64,000 bases of DNA from Candidatus Methylophosphatis haderslevensis (GCA_016711925.1 JADJSA010000006.1:186001-250000), one strand, 5' to 3'. Positions 42,655 to 52,271 are shown, numbered from the stretch's first letter. Numbers and translations are program-made. Notes: generated by a model not told the origin, from the letters alone.

Positions 42655-43892
42655 CGCCTGCCGCTCAGAAGCAGCTGCGCCACGTGTTCGCCGTTACCAG
42701 CGGTGCAACTCCGGAGAGTGGCAATCCTGAGTACTGGGATGGCGACATTCGCTGGGCGACTCCGGAGGACATCAGCTCGCTCGATGGCTACCGACTCTGG
42801 GATACACGTCGCAAGATCACCCGCGCAGGATACGAGTCCTGCGGCACGACCACGGCGCCACCCGGTTCTATCGTGCTATCGAAGCGCGCCCCGATCGGGC
42901 AGGTCGCGGTCCTCGCGGAGGAGGCGTGTTCAAACCAAGGCTGCTTCCTACTCATCCCTCGCGAGGAGACGGACACTCGGTTCTTTTACTACGGGCTCTC
43001 TGTGCAGACCCAGTACCTCCAAGTCCTCGGACGGGGCTCCACCTTCATGGAGCTCAGCACGGACGAACTGAAATCTTTGAACGTCCCGCACCCGGCATTG
43101 CGCCAGCAACGCGCCATCGCCGACTACCTCGACCGCGAGACGGCGCGGCTGGATGCGCTGGTGGCGGCGAAGGAGCGGGTGCTCGGGCTGTTGGCCGAGA
43201 AGCGCCGGGCGCTCATCACCCGCGCCGTCACCCGCGGCCTCGACCCCCGCGCCCCCCTCCGCGACTCCGGCATCCCCTGGCTCGGCGAGATTCCCGCGCA
43301 TTGGCGGCTAGATCGAGCAAAGTTTGTCTTTCGGCAGTCGGCGCTGCCCGTGCGTGACGAAGATGAAATGGTCACGTGCTTCCGCGATGGCCAGGTGACC
43401 TTGCGGCGAAACCGTCGGGAAGAGGGCTTCACAAATGCGAATTTAGAGCTCGGATACCAAGGCATCCGCTGTGGCCAGCTAGTGCTTCACTCTATGGACG
43501 CCTTTGCCGGCGCCATCGGCGTATCGGACTCCGATGGCAAGTGCTCGCCTGAGTACATCATCTGCGACCCGCAGACCCCGCAGGTGGTTGACAGCTACTA
43601 CTTCGGCCATCTGCTGAGAACAATGGCGCTTGCTGGATTCATCCAGGCTAGCTGCCCGGCGGTAAGGGAGCGCGCACCACGGATTCGCTTCTCTGACTTT
43701 GGCGAGATGTTTATTCCAGTGCCTCCGCCAGGAGAGCAGAGATCAATAGTCGAACGAATTTGCATCGATCTGAGTCGAGTTGATGCTCTCCGATCAGCGA
43801 ATGAGCGCACCATCGCTCTGCTCAAGGAACGCCGCGCCGCGCTCATCGCCGCGGCCGTGACAGGCCAGCTCGAAGTGGAGAGTACGGCATGA
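42651..43892 (+). CDS. hsdS: Type I restriction-modification specificity subunit
   Basis: A 413-residue HsdS with two target-recognition domains (about 5-140 and 205-365), each followed by a conserved helix. The first helical region is IADYLDRETARLDALVAAKERV and the second ISRVDALR-like, ending with IALLKERRAALIAAAVTGQ. The junction GLDPRAPLRDSGIPWLGEIP is a common HsdS linker. It determines the DNA sequence recognised by both methylation and cleavage. The start is GTG overlapping the hsdM stop. The first recognition half has lower GC than its neighbours, as is usual for shuffled recognition domains. Confidence 0.9.
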   Translation: MTPAAQKQLRHVFAVTSGATPESGNPEYWDGDIRWATPEDISSLDGYRLWDTRRKITRAGYESCGTTTAPPGSIVLSKRAPIGQVAVLAEEACSNQGCFLLIPREETDTRFFYYGLSVQTQYLQVLGRGSTFMELSTDELKSLNVPHPALRQQRAIADYLDRETARLDALVAAKERVLGLLAEKRRALITRAVTRGLDPRAPLRDSGIPWLGEIPAHWRLDRAKFVFRQSALPVRDEDEMVTCFRDGQVTLRRNRREEGFTNANLELGYQGIRCGQLVLHSMDAFAGAIGVSDSDGKCSPEYIICDPQTPQVVDSYYFGHLLRTMALAGFIQASCPAVRERAPRIRFSDFGEMFIPVPPPGEQRSIVERICIDLSRVDALRSANERTIALLKERRAALIAAAVTGQLEVESTA

Positions 43893-43954
43893 GGACCGCG
43901 ACCCTGTTGGGCCTGGCGCTCACGAAGATCCATAAGGTGGAGGTCACGGCGTGA
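43889..43954 (+). CDS. 21-codon linking open frame between hsdS and the nuclease gene
   Basis: A 21-residue frame (MRTATLLGLALTKIHKVEVTA) whose ATG overlaps the hsdS stop (ATGA) and whose stop overlaps the next GTG start (GTGA). It may exist only to carry ribosomes from hsdS to the next gene, or be the end of an older gene. No function is claimed. Confidence 0.3.
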   Translation: MRTATLLGLALTKIHKVEVTA

Positions 43955-45039
43955 AGAAGGTCCCGCCGCCCGTTCCGATCCCTGAGCCGCAGGTGCTGCC
44001 GCCCGGCCTGGTTGCGGACGTCGTGGCGTCGGGACTTCCGGTGCATCCCGAGGACCGCGTCAGGCTCTTCAGCTCTGACCAGTGGGAGCGCTTCGTTCAA
44101 GAGTGGGTTGATTCGCTTCGCGACGAGTACGAGCTGGTCGAGCGCTGCGGCGGTGCGGGTGACATGGGCCGCGACGTCATCGCCACCGTGAAGGGCGGTA
44201 TGGGCGCGTGGGACAACTACCAGTGCAAGCACTACCAGAAGGCGCTCGCGCCCGGCGACGTCTGGATCGAGTTGGGCAAGCTCGCCTACTACACGCTGAA
44301 GGCGGATTACTCGTACCCTCGCAGCTATTTCTTCGTCGCACCGCAGGGCGTCGGCCCGACGCTCTCGAACCTCTTGAAGAAGCCGCACGCGCTACGTGAC
44401 GGCCTGTTCGCGAACTGGGACAAGGCGTGTCGAACGGAAATAACCAAAACGGAGGTCGTTGAGTGCGACGCTGCGATGAAGGCCCACATCGAAAGCCTCG
44501 ACTTCTCGATCTTCAAGACCAAGCCGCTCCTCCGAATCATCGAGGAGCACGCCAAGACCCGCTGGTATGTGGCGCGGTTCGGCGGCGGACTCCCACCGCG
44601 TCCTGAACCGCTGCCGCCGCCGAGCGTCCCGGCCGACAACGAGGCGGCCTTCGTCGGTGAGCTTCGACGTGCGTATGCGGATCACCTCAAGCACGACGTG
44701 AAGGATCTCGACGCGGGGCTCGCGTCCCGCGAAGACCTCCGCGAGCACTTCCATGACGCGCGCGTCGAGTTCTACAGCGCTGAGGGCCTGCGAACCTTCT
44801 CGCGCGACACGCTGCCTGCGGGCGAGTTCGAGAAACTGCAGGACGAGGTGCATTCCGGCATCAAGGACGACGTGCGCGGCGATCACGCAGATGGCTACCG
44901 TCGCATCGTCGCGGTGGTGAGGACGGCCCGCTCGCTGCAGCTCACGAGCCACCCGCTCATCACCCGCATCCACAATCGTGACCGGGGAGGCATCTGCCAT
45001 CAGCTCGCGAACGACGGAAAGGTCCGGTGGGTCAAATGA
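43951..45039 (+). CDS. Mrr-like nuclease / C-terminal component of an ABC-3C system
   Basis: A 362-residue protein. Residues about 40-110 form an Mrr-like restriction endonuclease domain: WERFVQEW, then GGAGDMGRD with D75, and Q91-C92-K93 (YQCKHY), the Mrr version of the PD-(D/E)xK site. A Pro-rich linker at about 210-225 leads to a helical C-terminal domain (LRRAYADHLKHDVKDLDAG, LHSGIKDDV-like) of the kind found in the effector subunit of three-component ABC-ATPase conflict systems. It is the effector candidate of the module with the next two genes. The start is GTG; the stop overlaps the next ATG. Confidence 0.75.
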   Translation: MKKVPPPVPIPEPQVLPPGLVADVVASGLPVHPEDRVRLFSSDQWERFVQEWVDSLRDEYELVERCGGAGDMGRDVIATVKGGMGAWDNYQCKHYQKALAPGDVWIELGKLAYYTLKADYSYPRSYFFVAPQGVGPTLSNLLKKPHALRDGLFANWDKACRTEITKTEVVECDAAMKAHIESLDFSIFKTKPLLRIIEEHAKTRWYVARFGGGLPPRPEPLPPPSVPADNEAAFVGELRRAYADHLKHDVKDLDAGLASREDLREHFHDARVEFYSAEGLRTFSRDTLPAGEFEKLQDEVHSGIKDDVRGDHADGYRRIVAVVRTARSLQLTSHPLITRIHNRDRGGICHQLANDGKVRWVK

Positions 45040-45545
45040 CGATGGCAACGCCGAGCCCGTTCTTTTCGCCGTTCAACGGCCCCATCGAGATCGGGTTGCG
45101 CGCGCTGTGCGTTCTGACCACCGCCTTCCCGGCGGCGTACGCGCTGCAGCGGCTCGTCGTTTTCGACTACTTCCTCGTCCATTCCGATGACGTCGAGGGT
45201 GGGCCCGAAGGGCTGCACCCTCAGACACCTCACCGCGGTGGCGAGATCCTCGTCCGACGCGGCGTGCTTCAACATGGGCTCACTCTGTACGAGAGCCGGG
45301 GGCTCATCGAGCGCGTCTACAAGGACGGAGGGATTTTCTTCGCGGCGACCGACAGGTCGGCCGATTTCCTCGACACGCTCAGCACCGAGTATCTCAAGGC
45401 CCTTCGTGAGCGCTCCGACTGGGTCGTCGACAGCTTCGGCCTACTCGCAGACGGGGAGCTTGATGCCATTGTTCGGGAGCGCATCGGCACGTGGGGCGCC
45501 GAGTTTTCGATGGAGTCGGTTCTCTGGACCGAGGAGGCCTGGTGA
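45036..45545 (+). CDS. ABC-three component system middle component
   Basis: A 169-residue protein matching the small 'middle component' of ABC-3C systems, with the phrases IEIGLRALCVLTTAFP, LVVFDYFLVHSDDVEGGPEG, LHPQTPHRGGEILVRR and ERIGTWGAEF. Middle components are predicted winged-helix-like adaptors linking the SMC-like ATPase to the effector. It overlaps both neighbours by 4 bases (ATGA and GTGA), so the three subunits are probably made in fixed ratio. The ATG at 45036 is chosen from the overlap. Confidence 0.82.
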   Translation: MTMATPSPFFSPFNGPIEIGLRALCVLTTAFPAAYALQRLVVFDYFLVHSDDVEGGPEGLHPQTPHRGGEILVRRGVLQHGLTLYESRGLIERVYKDGGIFFAATDRSADFLDTLSTEYLKALRERSDWVVDSFGLLADGELDAIVRERIGTWGAEFSMESVLWTEEAW

Positions 45546-47392
45546 GGTTCGGCTTCGCACTTCGGCGACTGGCTCTCACCGGGCCGGGAAAAGAGCCCGC
45601 CGAGGTCACATTCAGGCGTGGCCTGAACGTCATTGCCGGGCCCTCGGACACCGGCAAGAGCTTCATCGCGCAGTGTGTCGACTACGCGCTCGGTAGTGGC
45701 GACCCACCGAAGGAGATCCCCGAAGCGGAGGGCTACAGCTCAGTTGTCCTCCAGATCGAGGCCAACAGTGACCAGCGCGTGTACACGCTCGAGCGGAGTC
45801 TGCGAGGCGGTGAGGTCCTTTGCAAGACAGACGGGCAGCCCGACCGGGTGCTCGCGGCGAAGCACCAAGGGGGCAAGGAGGATACGGTCTCACAGTTCCT
45901 TCTCGAACTGTCCGGGTTGGGCACGAAGAAGGTGCGCACGAACGAGCAGGGCAAGACTCGGCCCCTCAGCTTTCGAGACATCGTGCGCCTAGTCATCATC
46001 GACGAGGAGACGGTCATCAAGGAGACCTCGCCCGTCCTGAGCGGGCAGTTCACGTCGAAGACCGTCGAGAGCGGAGTGTTCCGGCTCCTGCTCACGGGTA
46101 CCGACGACTCCTCGATCATCGCCAAGGAGGATCCCAAGGTTTCCAAGGGGCGGCAAGCCGGGAAGGTCGAGCTACTCGAAAGGCTGCTCACAAACACACG
46201 CGAGCGCCTCGCTGATCTCGGTGAGATGGGCACGCTCACGGACGAGCGAGAGAGGCTCGTTCGCATCGAAGCCTCGATCCAAACTGCCCTGGCAGAGCGA
46301 AGCGCCGCCGAGGCCAGTGTCGTGCCCCTGCAAGCCAAGCGCGGCGCGGCGTGGTCCGCGCTGCGGGCGGTCGAGTCCAAGCTCGCGGTCGTATCGGAGC
46401 TGCGGACGCGGTTCGACCTGTTGCACGAGCAGTACTCATCCGACCTCCGACGGCTCGAGACCATCGCTGAGGCTGGCGTCCGGCTCGACCAGCTTAAGGA
46501 GGAGCGATGTCCCATGTGCGGCGCGCTCGCCGAACACCACGACCACGCTCATTCTGAAGTGCAACCCGCGCCGGCAGATGTATCACGAGCGTGCCAGGCC
46601 GAGGCGGCCAAGACGGCCAAGCTTCTTCAGGACCTGCAAGACACCCGCACTTCTACCGCTACAGAGATCGAACAGCTCCAAGGGACCCGGGACACGCGCG
46701 AGGGTGAACTCACTGCAATCACCGCCGACCTGAAGACGCTGATGCAGCGGCATGTCGATGTCGCGGCCAGAAAGGTCGACGACCTTCGGGCGAGCGCCGA
46801 GACCTGCCGCAAGGCAATCGAACTCCTTGAACGTGTGCAGGAGCTGGAGGAACTCCTCGAAGAGGCAAACAAGCCCAAGAGGAAAGACGGGACCGATGTT
46901 GCCGGCGCCGCGGTGAGCACGGCGCAGGCCGATCCGTTCAGCAAGGAGGTCGAGGCGCTACTGAAGGCGTGGCACTTCCCTGATCTTGATCGGGTCTCGT
47001 TCAGCGAGAACGATCAGGACGTTGTGATCTCCGGCCGCGCGCGGAAGAGCCATGGCAAGGGCGTGCGAGCCATCACGCGGGCCGCGTTTAACCTTGCGCT
47101 CCTGCGGCTCTGCGTGGAGGACGAGCGGCCGTTTCCCAATTTCGTCCTTATCGACTCGCCACTCCTCGTCTACGAGGCGCCCGATGCAGACGAGTCGTCG
47201 TTCCCGCAAGACATCAAACAGCACTTCTGGAGTGACGTGAAGACATCGTTCGCGGAGGCGCAGGTCATCATTGTTGAGAACAGCAAGCAGCTCCCCGCAG
47301 ACGACACGATTGACGATGCCAACGTCGTGCTCTTCACGGGAAACGATCAGGGACGGCGAGGATTCATCCCCCAGCCGACGGGCACCGCATGA
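45542..47392 (+). CDS. SMC/Rad50-like ATPase of the ABC-three component system
   Basis: A 616-residue ABC ATPase of the Rad50/SMC kind. Walker A is GPSDTGKS (residues 33-40). A coiled coil runs from about 220 to 470, broken near 323 by CPMCG, a zinc-hook motif as in Rad50. The C-terminal ATPase half has a Walker B-like FVLIDSPLL near 534. Proteins of this kind are thought to sense foreign DNA or DNA ends and switch on the effector subunit. It starts at GTG in the overlap with the middle-component gene, and hsdR starts 10 bases after its stop. Confidence 0.82.
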   Translation: MRFGFALRRLALTGPGKEPAEVTFRRGLNVIAGPSDTGKSFIAQCVDYALGSGDPPKEIPEAEGYSSVVLQIEANSDQRVYTLERSLRGGEVLCKTDGQPDRVLAAKHQGGKEDTVSQFLLELSGLGTKKVRTNEQGKTRPLSFRDIVRLVIIDEETVIKETSPVLSGQFTSKTVESGVFRLLLTGTDDSSIIAKEDPKVSKGRQAGKVELLERLLTNTRERLADLGEMGTLTDERERLVRIEASIQTALAERSAAEASVVPLQAKRGAAWSALRAVESKLAVVSELRTRFDLLHEQYSSDLRRLETIAEAGVRLDQLKEERCPMCGALAEHHDHAHSEVQPAPADVSRACQAEAAKTAKLLQDLQDTRTSTATEIEQLQGTRDTREGELTAITADLKTLMQRHVDVAARKVDDLRASAETCRKAIELLERVQELEELLEEANKPKRKDGTDVAGAAVSTAQADPFSKEVEALLKAWHFPDLDRVSFSENDQDVVISGRARKSHGKGVRAITRAAFNLALLRLCVEDERPFPNFVLIDSPLLVYEAPDADESSFPQDIKQHFWSDVKTSFAEAQVIIVENSKQLPADDTIDDANVVLFTGNDQGRRGFIPQPTGTA

Positions 47393-47402
47393 GGGTCGAG
47401 CA

Positions 47403-50400
47403 ATGAGCATGCCCCGCCACTCCGAAGCAGCCTTCGAGACCGTGATTGAGGCGCACCTGCTCCAGAACGGCTACGTACCTGTTCCCCGCGAGGGCTTCGA
47501 CCGCGAGCGCGCCATCTTCCCCGAGACGGTGCTCGCCTTCATCCGTGAGACGCAGCCCAAGGAGTGGGCCAAGCTGGAGGCGCTGCACGGGGAGAAGACC
47601 GGCGAGCAGATCCTCGGCGATCTGTGCAAGTGGATGGACCAGAACGGCGCGCTCGCGACGCTGCGCCACGGCTTCAAGTGCTACGGGCGCACGCTCCACG
47701 CGGCGTTCTTCAAGGCCGCGCACGAGCTCAATCCGGAGCTGGAAGCACGCTACGCCGCCAACCGCCTAGGGCTGACGCGGCAGCTTCACTTCTCGCCGCG
47801 CTCCGAGAAGTCCTTCGATGTGACGCTAAGCCTGAATGGGATCCCCGTGGCCACGGTGGAGCTGAAGAACCCGCTCACGGGCCAGTGGGTGGAGGATGCG
47901 CGCCGGCAGTACAAGCAGGACCGTGACCCGCGCGAGCCGATCTTCGAGTTCAAGCGCCGTACGCTGGTGCACTTCGCGGCGGATACCGAGTCGGTGCTGA
48001 TGACCGCCCGCCTGGCGGGAACGGCGACGCACTTCCTCCCCTTCAACAAGGGATGCGACGGTGGCGCCGGGAACCCGCCCGATCCGGCCGGGCGGACCTA
48101 CCGCACGGCCTATCTGTGGGAAGAGGTGCTGCAGCGGGACAGCCTGCTCGACCTGCTCGCGCGCTTCATCCACCTGCAGATCGACGAGAAGCGCGACGAC
48201 CAGGGCCGCAAGGTCAAGACCGAGTCGATGATCTTCCCCCGGTATCACCAGCTTCAGGCGGTGCGCATGCTGGTGGATGCCGCGCGTAGCGAAGGCGTGG
48301 GGCACAACTACCTCGTCGAACACTCGGCCGGCAGCGGCAAGAGCAACACCATCGGTTGGCTGACGCACCGGCTCGCGTCGTTGCACGATGCGGCCAACCA
48401 GCGCGTCTTCGACAGCGTGATTGTGGTGACCGACCGCGTGGTGCTCGACCAGCAGCTTCAGGACACGATCTACCAGTTCGAGCACAAGCGCGGTGTCGTT
48501 CAGCGCATCGACGAAAGCTCGCGGCAACTCGCCGAGGCACTCGAGAACGCCGTGCCGGTGATCATCACGACGTTGCAGAAGTTCCCGTTCGTGTCGCGCC
48601 AGTTGCTCAAGATGGCCGAAGAGCGCGGCGAGAGCGGCACCGGCATGCTGGCTACCCGGCGCTGCGCGGTGATCATCGACGAGGCCCACAGCTCGCAGGG
48701 CGGCGAGACGGCGACCGACCTCAAGGAGGTGCTCGGCGGCGAGGGACTGCGGGAAGAAGCGAAGAAGCGCGCGGCCGAGGAAGGCCGTGACGAAATGGAG
48801 GAGTTGTTCCGCAGCATGGCCAAGCGTGGCAAGCAAGCGAATCTGAGTTTCTTCGCCTTCACCGCCACGCCCAAGCACAAGACGCTCGCCGTGTTTGGCC
48901 GCGATGGTCAGCCCGCGCACCGCTACACGATGCGGCAGGCAATCGAGGAGGAGTTCATCCTCGACGTGCTGAAGCACTACACGAGCTACGCGACCTACTT
49001 CAAGCTCCTCAAGGCGTGCGAGGACGATCCCAACGTCGAGCGCAAGAAGGCCGCGCAGGCGCTGGCGCGCTTCATGAAGCTGCACCCGCACAACATCGCG
49101 CAGAAGACCGAGGTGATGGTCGAGCACTTCCAGGCGGTCACCCGCCACAAGATCGGCGGCCGTGCCAAGGCGATGGTGGTGACGGGCTCGCGACTCGAAG
49201 CCGTGCGCTACAAGCAGAGCTTCGATCGGTACATCCGGGAGAAGGGCTACGCCATCAAGTCGCTGGTGGCCTTCTCGGGCACGGTGCAGGACGACAAGCT
49301 CGCCGGCGTCAACTACACCGAGGTGGGCATGAACCACGGCATCTCCGAGAAAGATCTGCCCGAAAAGTTCACGACGCAGGAGTACCAGGTCCTGCTCGTG
49401 GCGGAGAAGTACCAGACCGGATTCGACCAGCCGCTGCTGCACACGATGTTCGTGGACAAGCGGCTTGCGGGCATCCAGGCAGTGCAGACGCTCTCGCGCT
49501 TGAATCGGATTCACCCACTCAAGGAAGACACGTTCGTTCTCGACTTCGTGAACGACCGCGAAGAAATCCGCGAGGCCTTCAAGGTCTACTACGAAGGCGC
49601 GGAGATTGGCGAGCAGGTCGATCCCGCGCGCATGTACGCCATCAAGAGCGAGCTCGACGCCTCCGGAATCTACCTGGACGAGGAGATGGAGCGACTCTGC
49701 GACGTGTACTTCAAGCCGAAGCAGCGGCAGAGCCCGATGGACCACCAGGCGATGAACGCGGCGCTCGATCCGGCCGTCTCGCGATTCACCGTGCGCCAGA
49801 AGGACAACGAGGAAGAGGCCGAACTCTGGCGCGGCAAGGTGCAGGCGCTTCTGAACCTCTATGGCTTCCTGAGCCAGGTGATCCCGTATCAGGACTCGGA
49901 CCTCGAGCGCCTGTACGTCTTCCTCCGCCACCTTTCGGCGAAGCTGCCGCGCCGCAAGAGCGGTCCGGCCTATCAGTTCGACGATGAGGTGCGGCTCGAC
50001 TACTACCGCCTGCAGAAGATCAGCGAAGGATCGATCTCGTTGCAGGACGGCGAGGCCCGTCGCCTCGATGGCCCCACCGAGGTCGGCAGCGGCCTGGTGC
50101 GTGCTCAGCCGGTGCCGCTGTCGCAGCTCATCGACGTCGTGAACGAGCGCTTCGGTACGGACTTCAACCAGGCGGATCAGCTCTTCTTCGACCAGATCGT
50201 CGAAGCAGCGATGGCCAACGACGGACTGCGACAGGCGGCCGCGGTCAATCCGGGCGACAAGTTCGAACTGGTGTTCAAGAACCTGCTGGAGACCCTGTTC
50301 GTCGAGCGCATGGATCAGAACGAAGAGATCTACGTGCGCTACATGAACGATGCGCCGTTCCAGAAGATCGTGACCGAGTGGATGGCGTCGGAGGCGTATC

Positions 50401-50954
50401 GACGGTTGCGTAGCGCTACGGTCGATGCGTCCCAGGAGGCAAAACCCCGGGTCCTGCCGCCGAAGCTCCGGATTGTCGAGCCTGATCCAGAGAAACGATA
50501 CGTCACCTGCGCGCCGCTCGTTCCACTCAAGGCTGCCGCTGGCGCCTTCGGCGACCCTCAGCATGTTGAGACCGAAGGATTCGAGTGGGTCGCCGTCGAG
50601 ACCGGGCACCGTCTGCGCCCCGGCATGTTTGTCGCGCAGGTCGTCGGCAAGTCCATGGAGCCCACGATCCCGGACGGCGCGTACTGCCTCTTCCGCGCGC
50701 CGGTCGAGGGTAATCGCCAGGGCAAGATGGTACTCGTCCAGCTCCGGGACACCGCCGATCCCGAGACGAGCCAGCGTTGTACGGTCAAGCGATACGAAAG
50801 CGAGAAGGCCGCTAAGGGCGACTCCTGGCGCCACGAACGCATCACCCTCAAGCCCGTCAACCCGGACTTCGAACCGATCGTGCTAACGGCCAAGGACCAG
50901 GGCGAGCTGCAAGTGATCGCGGAGCTCGTTGAGGTGATCGGAGCGGACGGGTGA
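47403..50954 (+). CDS. hsdR: Type I restriction endonuclease subunit with C-terminal LexA-like S24 peptidase domain
   Basis: A 1183-residue HsdR. The N-terminal nuclease domain has D139 and E153-x-K155 (VELKN); the helicase motor has Walker A SAGSGKSN near 310 and D426-E-A-H, then the usual motif SLNRIHP-like (LSRLNRIHP) and a helical C-terminal domain. After about residue 1030 comes an extra domain not expected in HsdR: S1084 in GKSMEPTIPDG and K1129 in TVKRYE form the Ser-Lys dyad of S24 (LexA/UmuD) peptidases. No stop or frame break separates it. The start chosen is ATG 47403. It closes the operon begun by hsdM. Confidence 0.9.
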   Translation: MSMPRHSEAAFETVIEAHLLQNGYVPVPREGFDRERAIFPETVLAFIRETQPKEWAKLEALHGEKTGEQILGDLCKWMDQNGALATLRHGFKCYGRTLHAAFFKAAHELNPELEARYAANRLGLTRQLHFSPRSEKSFDVTLSLNGIPVATVELKNPLTGQWVEDARRQYKQDRDPREPIFEFKRRTLVHFAADTESVLMTARLAGTATHFLPFNKGCDGGAGNPPDPAGRTYRTAYLWEEVLQRDSLLDLLARFIHLQIDEKRDDQGRKVKTESMIFPRYHQLQAVRMLVDAARSEGVGHNYLVEHSAGSGKSNTIGWLTHRLASLHDAANQRVFDSVIVVTDRVVLDQQLQDTIYQFEHKRGVVQRIDESSRQLAEALENAVPVIITTLQKFPFVSRQLLKMAEERGESGTGMLATRRCAVIIDEAHSSQGGETATDLKEVLGGEGLREEAKKRAAEEGRDEMEELFRSMAKRGKQANLSFFAFTATPKHKTLAVFGRDGQPAHRYTMRQAIEEEFILDVLKHYTSYATYFKLLKACEDDPNVERKKAAQALARFMKLHPHNIAQKTEVMVEHFQAVTRHKIGGRAKAMVVTGSRLEAVRYKQSFDRYIREKGYAIKSLVAFSGTVQDDKLAGVNYTEVGMNHGISEKDLPEKFTTQEYQVLLVAEKYQTGFDQPLLHTMFVDKRLAGIQAVQTLSRLNRIHPLKEDTFVLDFVNDREEIREAFKVYYEGAEIGEQVDPARMYAIKSELDASGIYLDEEMERLCDVYFKPKQRQSPMDHQAMNAALDPAVSRFTVRQKDNEEEAELWRGKVQALLNLYGFLSQVIPYQDSDLERLYVFLRHLSAKLPRRKSGPAYQFDDEVRLDYYRLQKISEGSISLQDGEARRLDGPTEVGSGLVRAQPVPLSQLIDVVNERFGTDFNQADQLFFDQIVEAAMANDGLRQAAAVNPGDKFELVFKNLLETLFVERMDQNEEIYVRYMNDAPFQKIVTEWMASEAYRRLRSATVDASQEAKPRVLPPKLRIVEPDPEKRYVTCAPLVPLKAAAGAFGDPQHVETEGFEWVAVETGHRLRPGMFVAQVVGKSMEPTIPDGAYCLFRAPVEGNRQGKMVLVQLRDTADPETSQRCTVKRYESEKAAKGDSWRHERITLKPVNPDFEPIVLTAKDQGELQVIAELVEVIGADG

Positions 50955-50982
50955 TGATTCCGGCGTGCGGAGTTGCCATTGG

Positions 50983-51371
50983 CGCACCGCAGCCAGTACG
51001 ACTTCATCGACGGCTACGCGCGCCACATGCGCGGCGCGCTGCCGCACGCCTCGTTCATCGGCTTCACCGGCACGCCGATCGAGCTGCAGGACGCCAACAC
51101 GCGCGCGGTGTTCGGCGACTACATCAGCGTCTACGACATCCAGCGCGCGGTGCAGGACGGCGCCACGGTGCCGATCTACCACGAGAGCCGGCTGGCCAAG
51201 CTCGCGCTCGACGAGGCCGAGTGGCCGAAGATCGACTCGGGGTTCGAGGAGGCGACCGAGGGCGAGGAGGCCGAACGTAAGGACGGCCATCCGCCCGACA
51301 AGCAGGAGAAGGCAACGGAGACCGTGCTGGAGCAAGCCGCGCTACTCTCTTCAGAATGGACATCGGCATAG
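50983..51371 (+). pseudogene. hsdR: Fragment of a second, different hsdR
   Basis: Starting just after the DEAH position the frame reads AHRSQYDFIDGYARHMR, then GFTGTPIELQDANTRAVFGDY and YDIQRAVQDGATVPIY. This is the motor domain of the other common HsdR subfamily, not that of the intact gene upstream. It ends after about 130 residues, and the last part (VLEQAALLSSEW) skips several hundred residues of a normal protein. The fragment has no start of its own. It is probably the far remnant of the system to which the truncated hsdM at 39.5-40.6 kb belonged. Confidence 0.8.
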
Positions 51372-51872
51372 TCATGAGCGCCGACGTGAAGGACGACGCC
51401 TGCGAGGGCATGCTGCAGAAGAGCGCCTCATCAATCGCCGACGGTGCGCCTATGGGGATGACGCGGTAATGGTACCGAATATGCCCGGCCCCGAAATCGT
51501 TCGACTCAAGGATGTGGTCGCCAATTGCCGCTGCACCGGGGCCGCTTCCGTGAGCGTCGAGGCCGAACGTCTCCTACCTGACTGCGACCGGATGCTCGGC
51601 GGTGCCCTCGCGCCGGCGCGTCAGTGACCGGAAATGGCCGCCAGCCGAAGTCGTTAAACCATACGCCGCTGACCGGTTGCGCGGCATGGCCGCCGTTGGC
51701 AACGCGCGGCCCCGCCAAAGAACTGCACGTAACAGGCTATCGGAATCTTCGGTGGCACGCGCATGATGCGCGCAGTACGGCCGATTCCCGGGCGTTGCTG
51801 AATTCATGTCTCCAACCCTGGACGGCAAATGGCACTAAGATCCACGCAAATCCATTCGATCGGGCGGCGCAC
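51372..51872. other. Decayed sequence at the right edge of the defence island
   Basis: About 500 bases with only short open frames (for example a 52-codon frame at 51469-51627) that show no recognisable domain and no good ribosome site. It probably holds decayed remains of the older restriction system and the promoter of the following membrane protein gene. Confidence 0.4.
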
Positions 51873-52256
51873 ATGAATCTTGAAAAGGTCATCTTCGGTT
51901 TTTTCATCGTCTTCGCGGCGACGCTGAACTTCGGTTTCGTCATCGGCGAGATCGACAATCCGATGCATCACAACGCGCTCGAACTGTTCCTGGCCATCGT
52001 GGTTAACCTGATCGCCACCGTGCTCAAGTTCGGCGACCGCACCCAGGTCGGCGCGGTGCACCTGGCGACCAGCCTGGTGGCCGACCTGCAACTGGTCGCC
52101 GCGGCCTGCGTCTGGGCCTATGCAGCCTACGCCTCGCCATCCGGCGTAGACGCCCCGGCCATCACCACCGTGGTCTCGCTGGCGGCAGGCGCGCTGCTGG
52201 CCAACATCGTCTCGGTCGTGATGCTGATAATCGAGACCATGATGCTGCGCCGCTGA
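51873..52256 (+). CDS. DUF6394 membrane protein
   Basis: A 127-residue protein with four hydrophobic segments (VIFGFFIVFAATLNFGFVIG, LFLAIVVNLIATVL, a third around LVAAACVWAYA, and LLANIVSVVMLII). The pattern and the segment MHHNALELFLAIVVNLIAT fit DUF6394, a family often found directly before a potassium channel gene. That is the case here, with a 15-base gap. It may be a channel accessory protein; there is no direct evidence. Confidence 0.72.
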   Translation: MNLEKVIFGFFIVFAATLNFGFVIGEIDNPMHHNALELFLAIVVNLIATVLKFGDRTQVGAVHLATSLVADLQLVAAACVWAYAAYASPSGVDAPAITTVVSLAAGALLANIVSVVMLIIETMMLRR

Positions 52257-52271
52257 GCGATCGCGACCGCG

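Noticed and set aside
51469..51627. 52-codon frame after the hsdR fragment
   Set aside because: No similarity recognised and no ribosome site; likely chance in decayed sequence.
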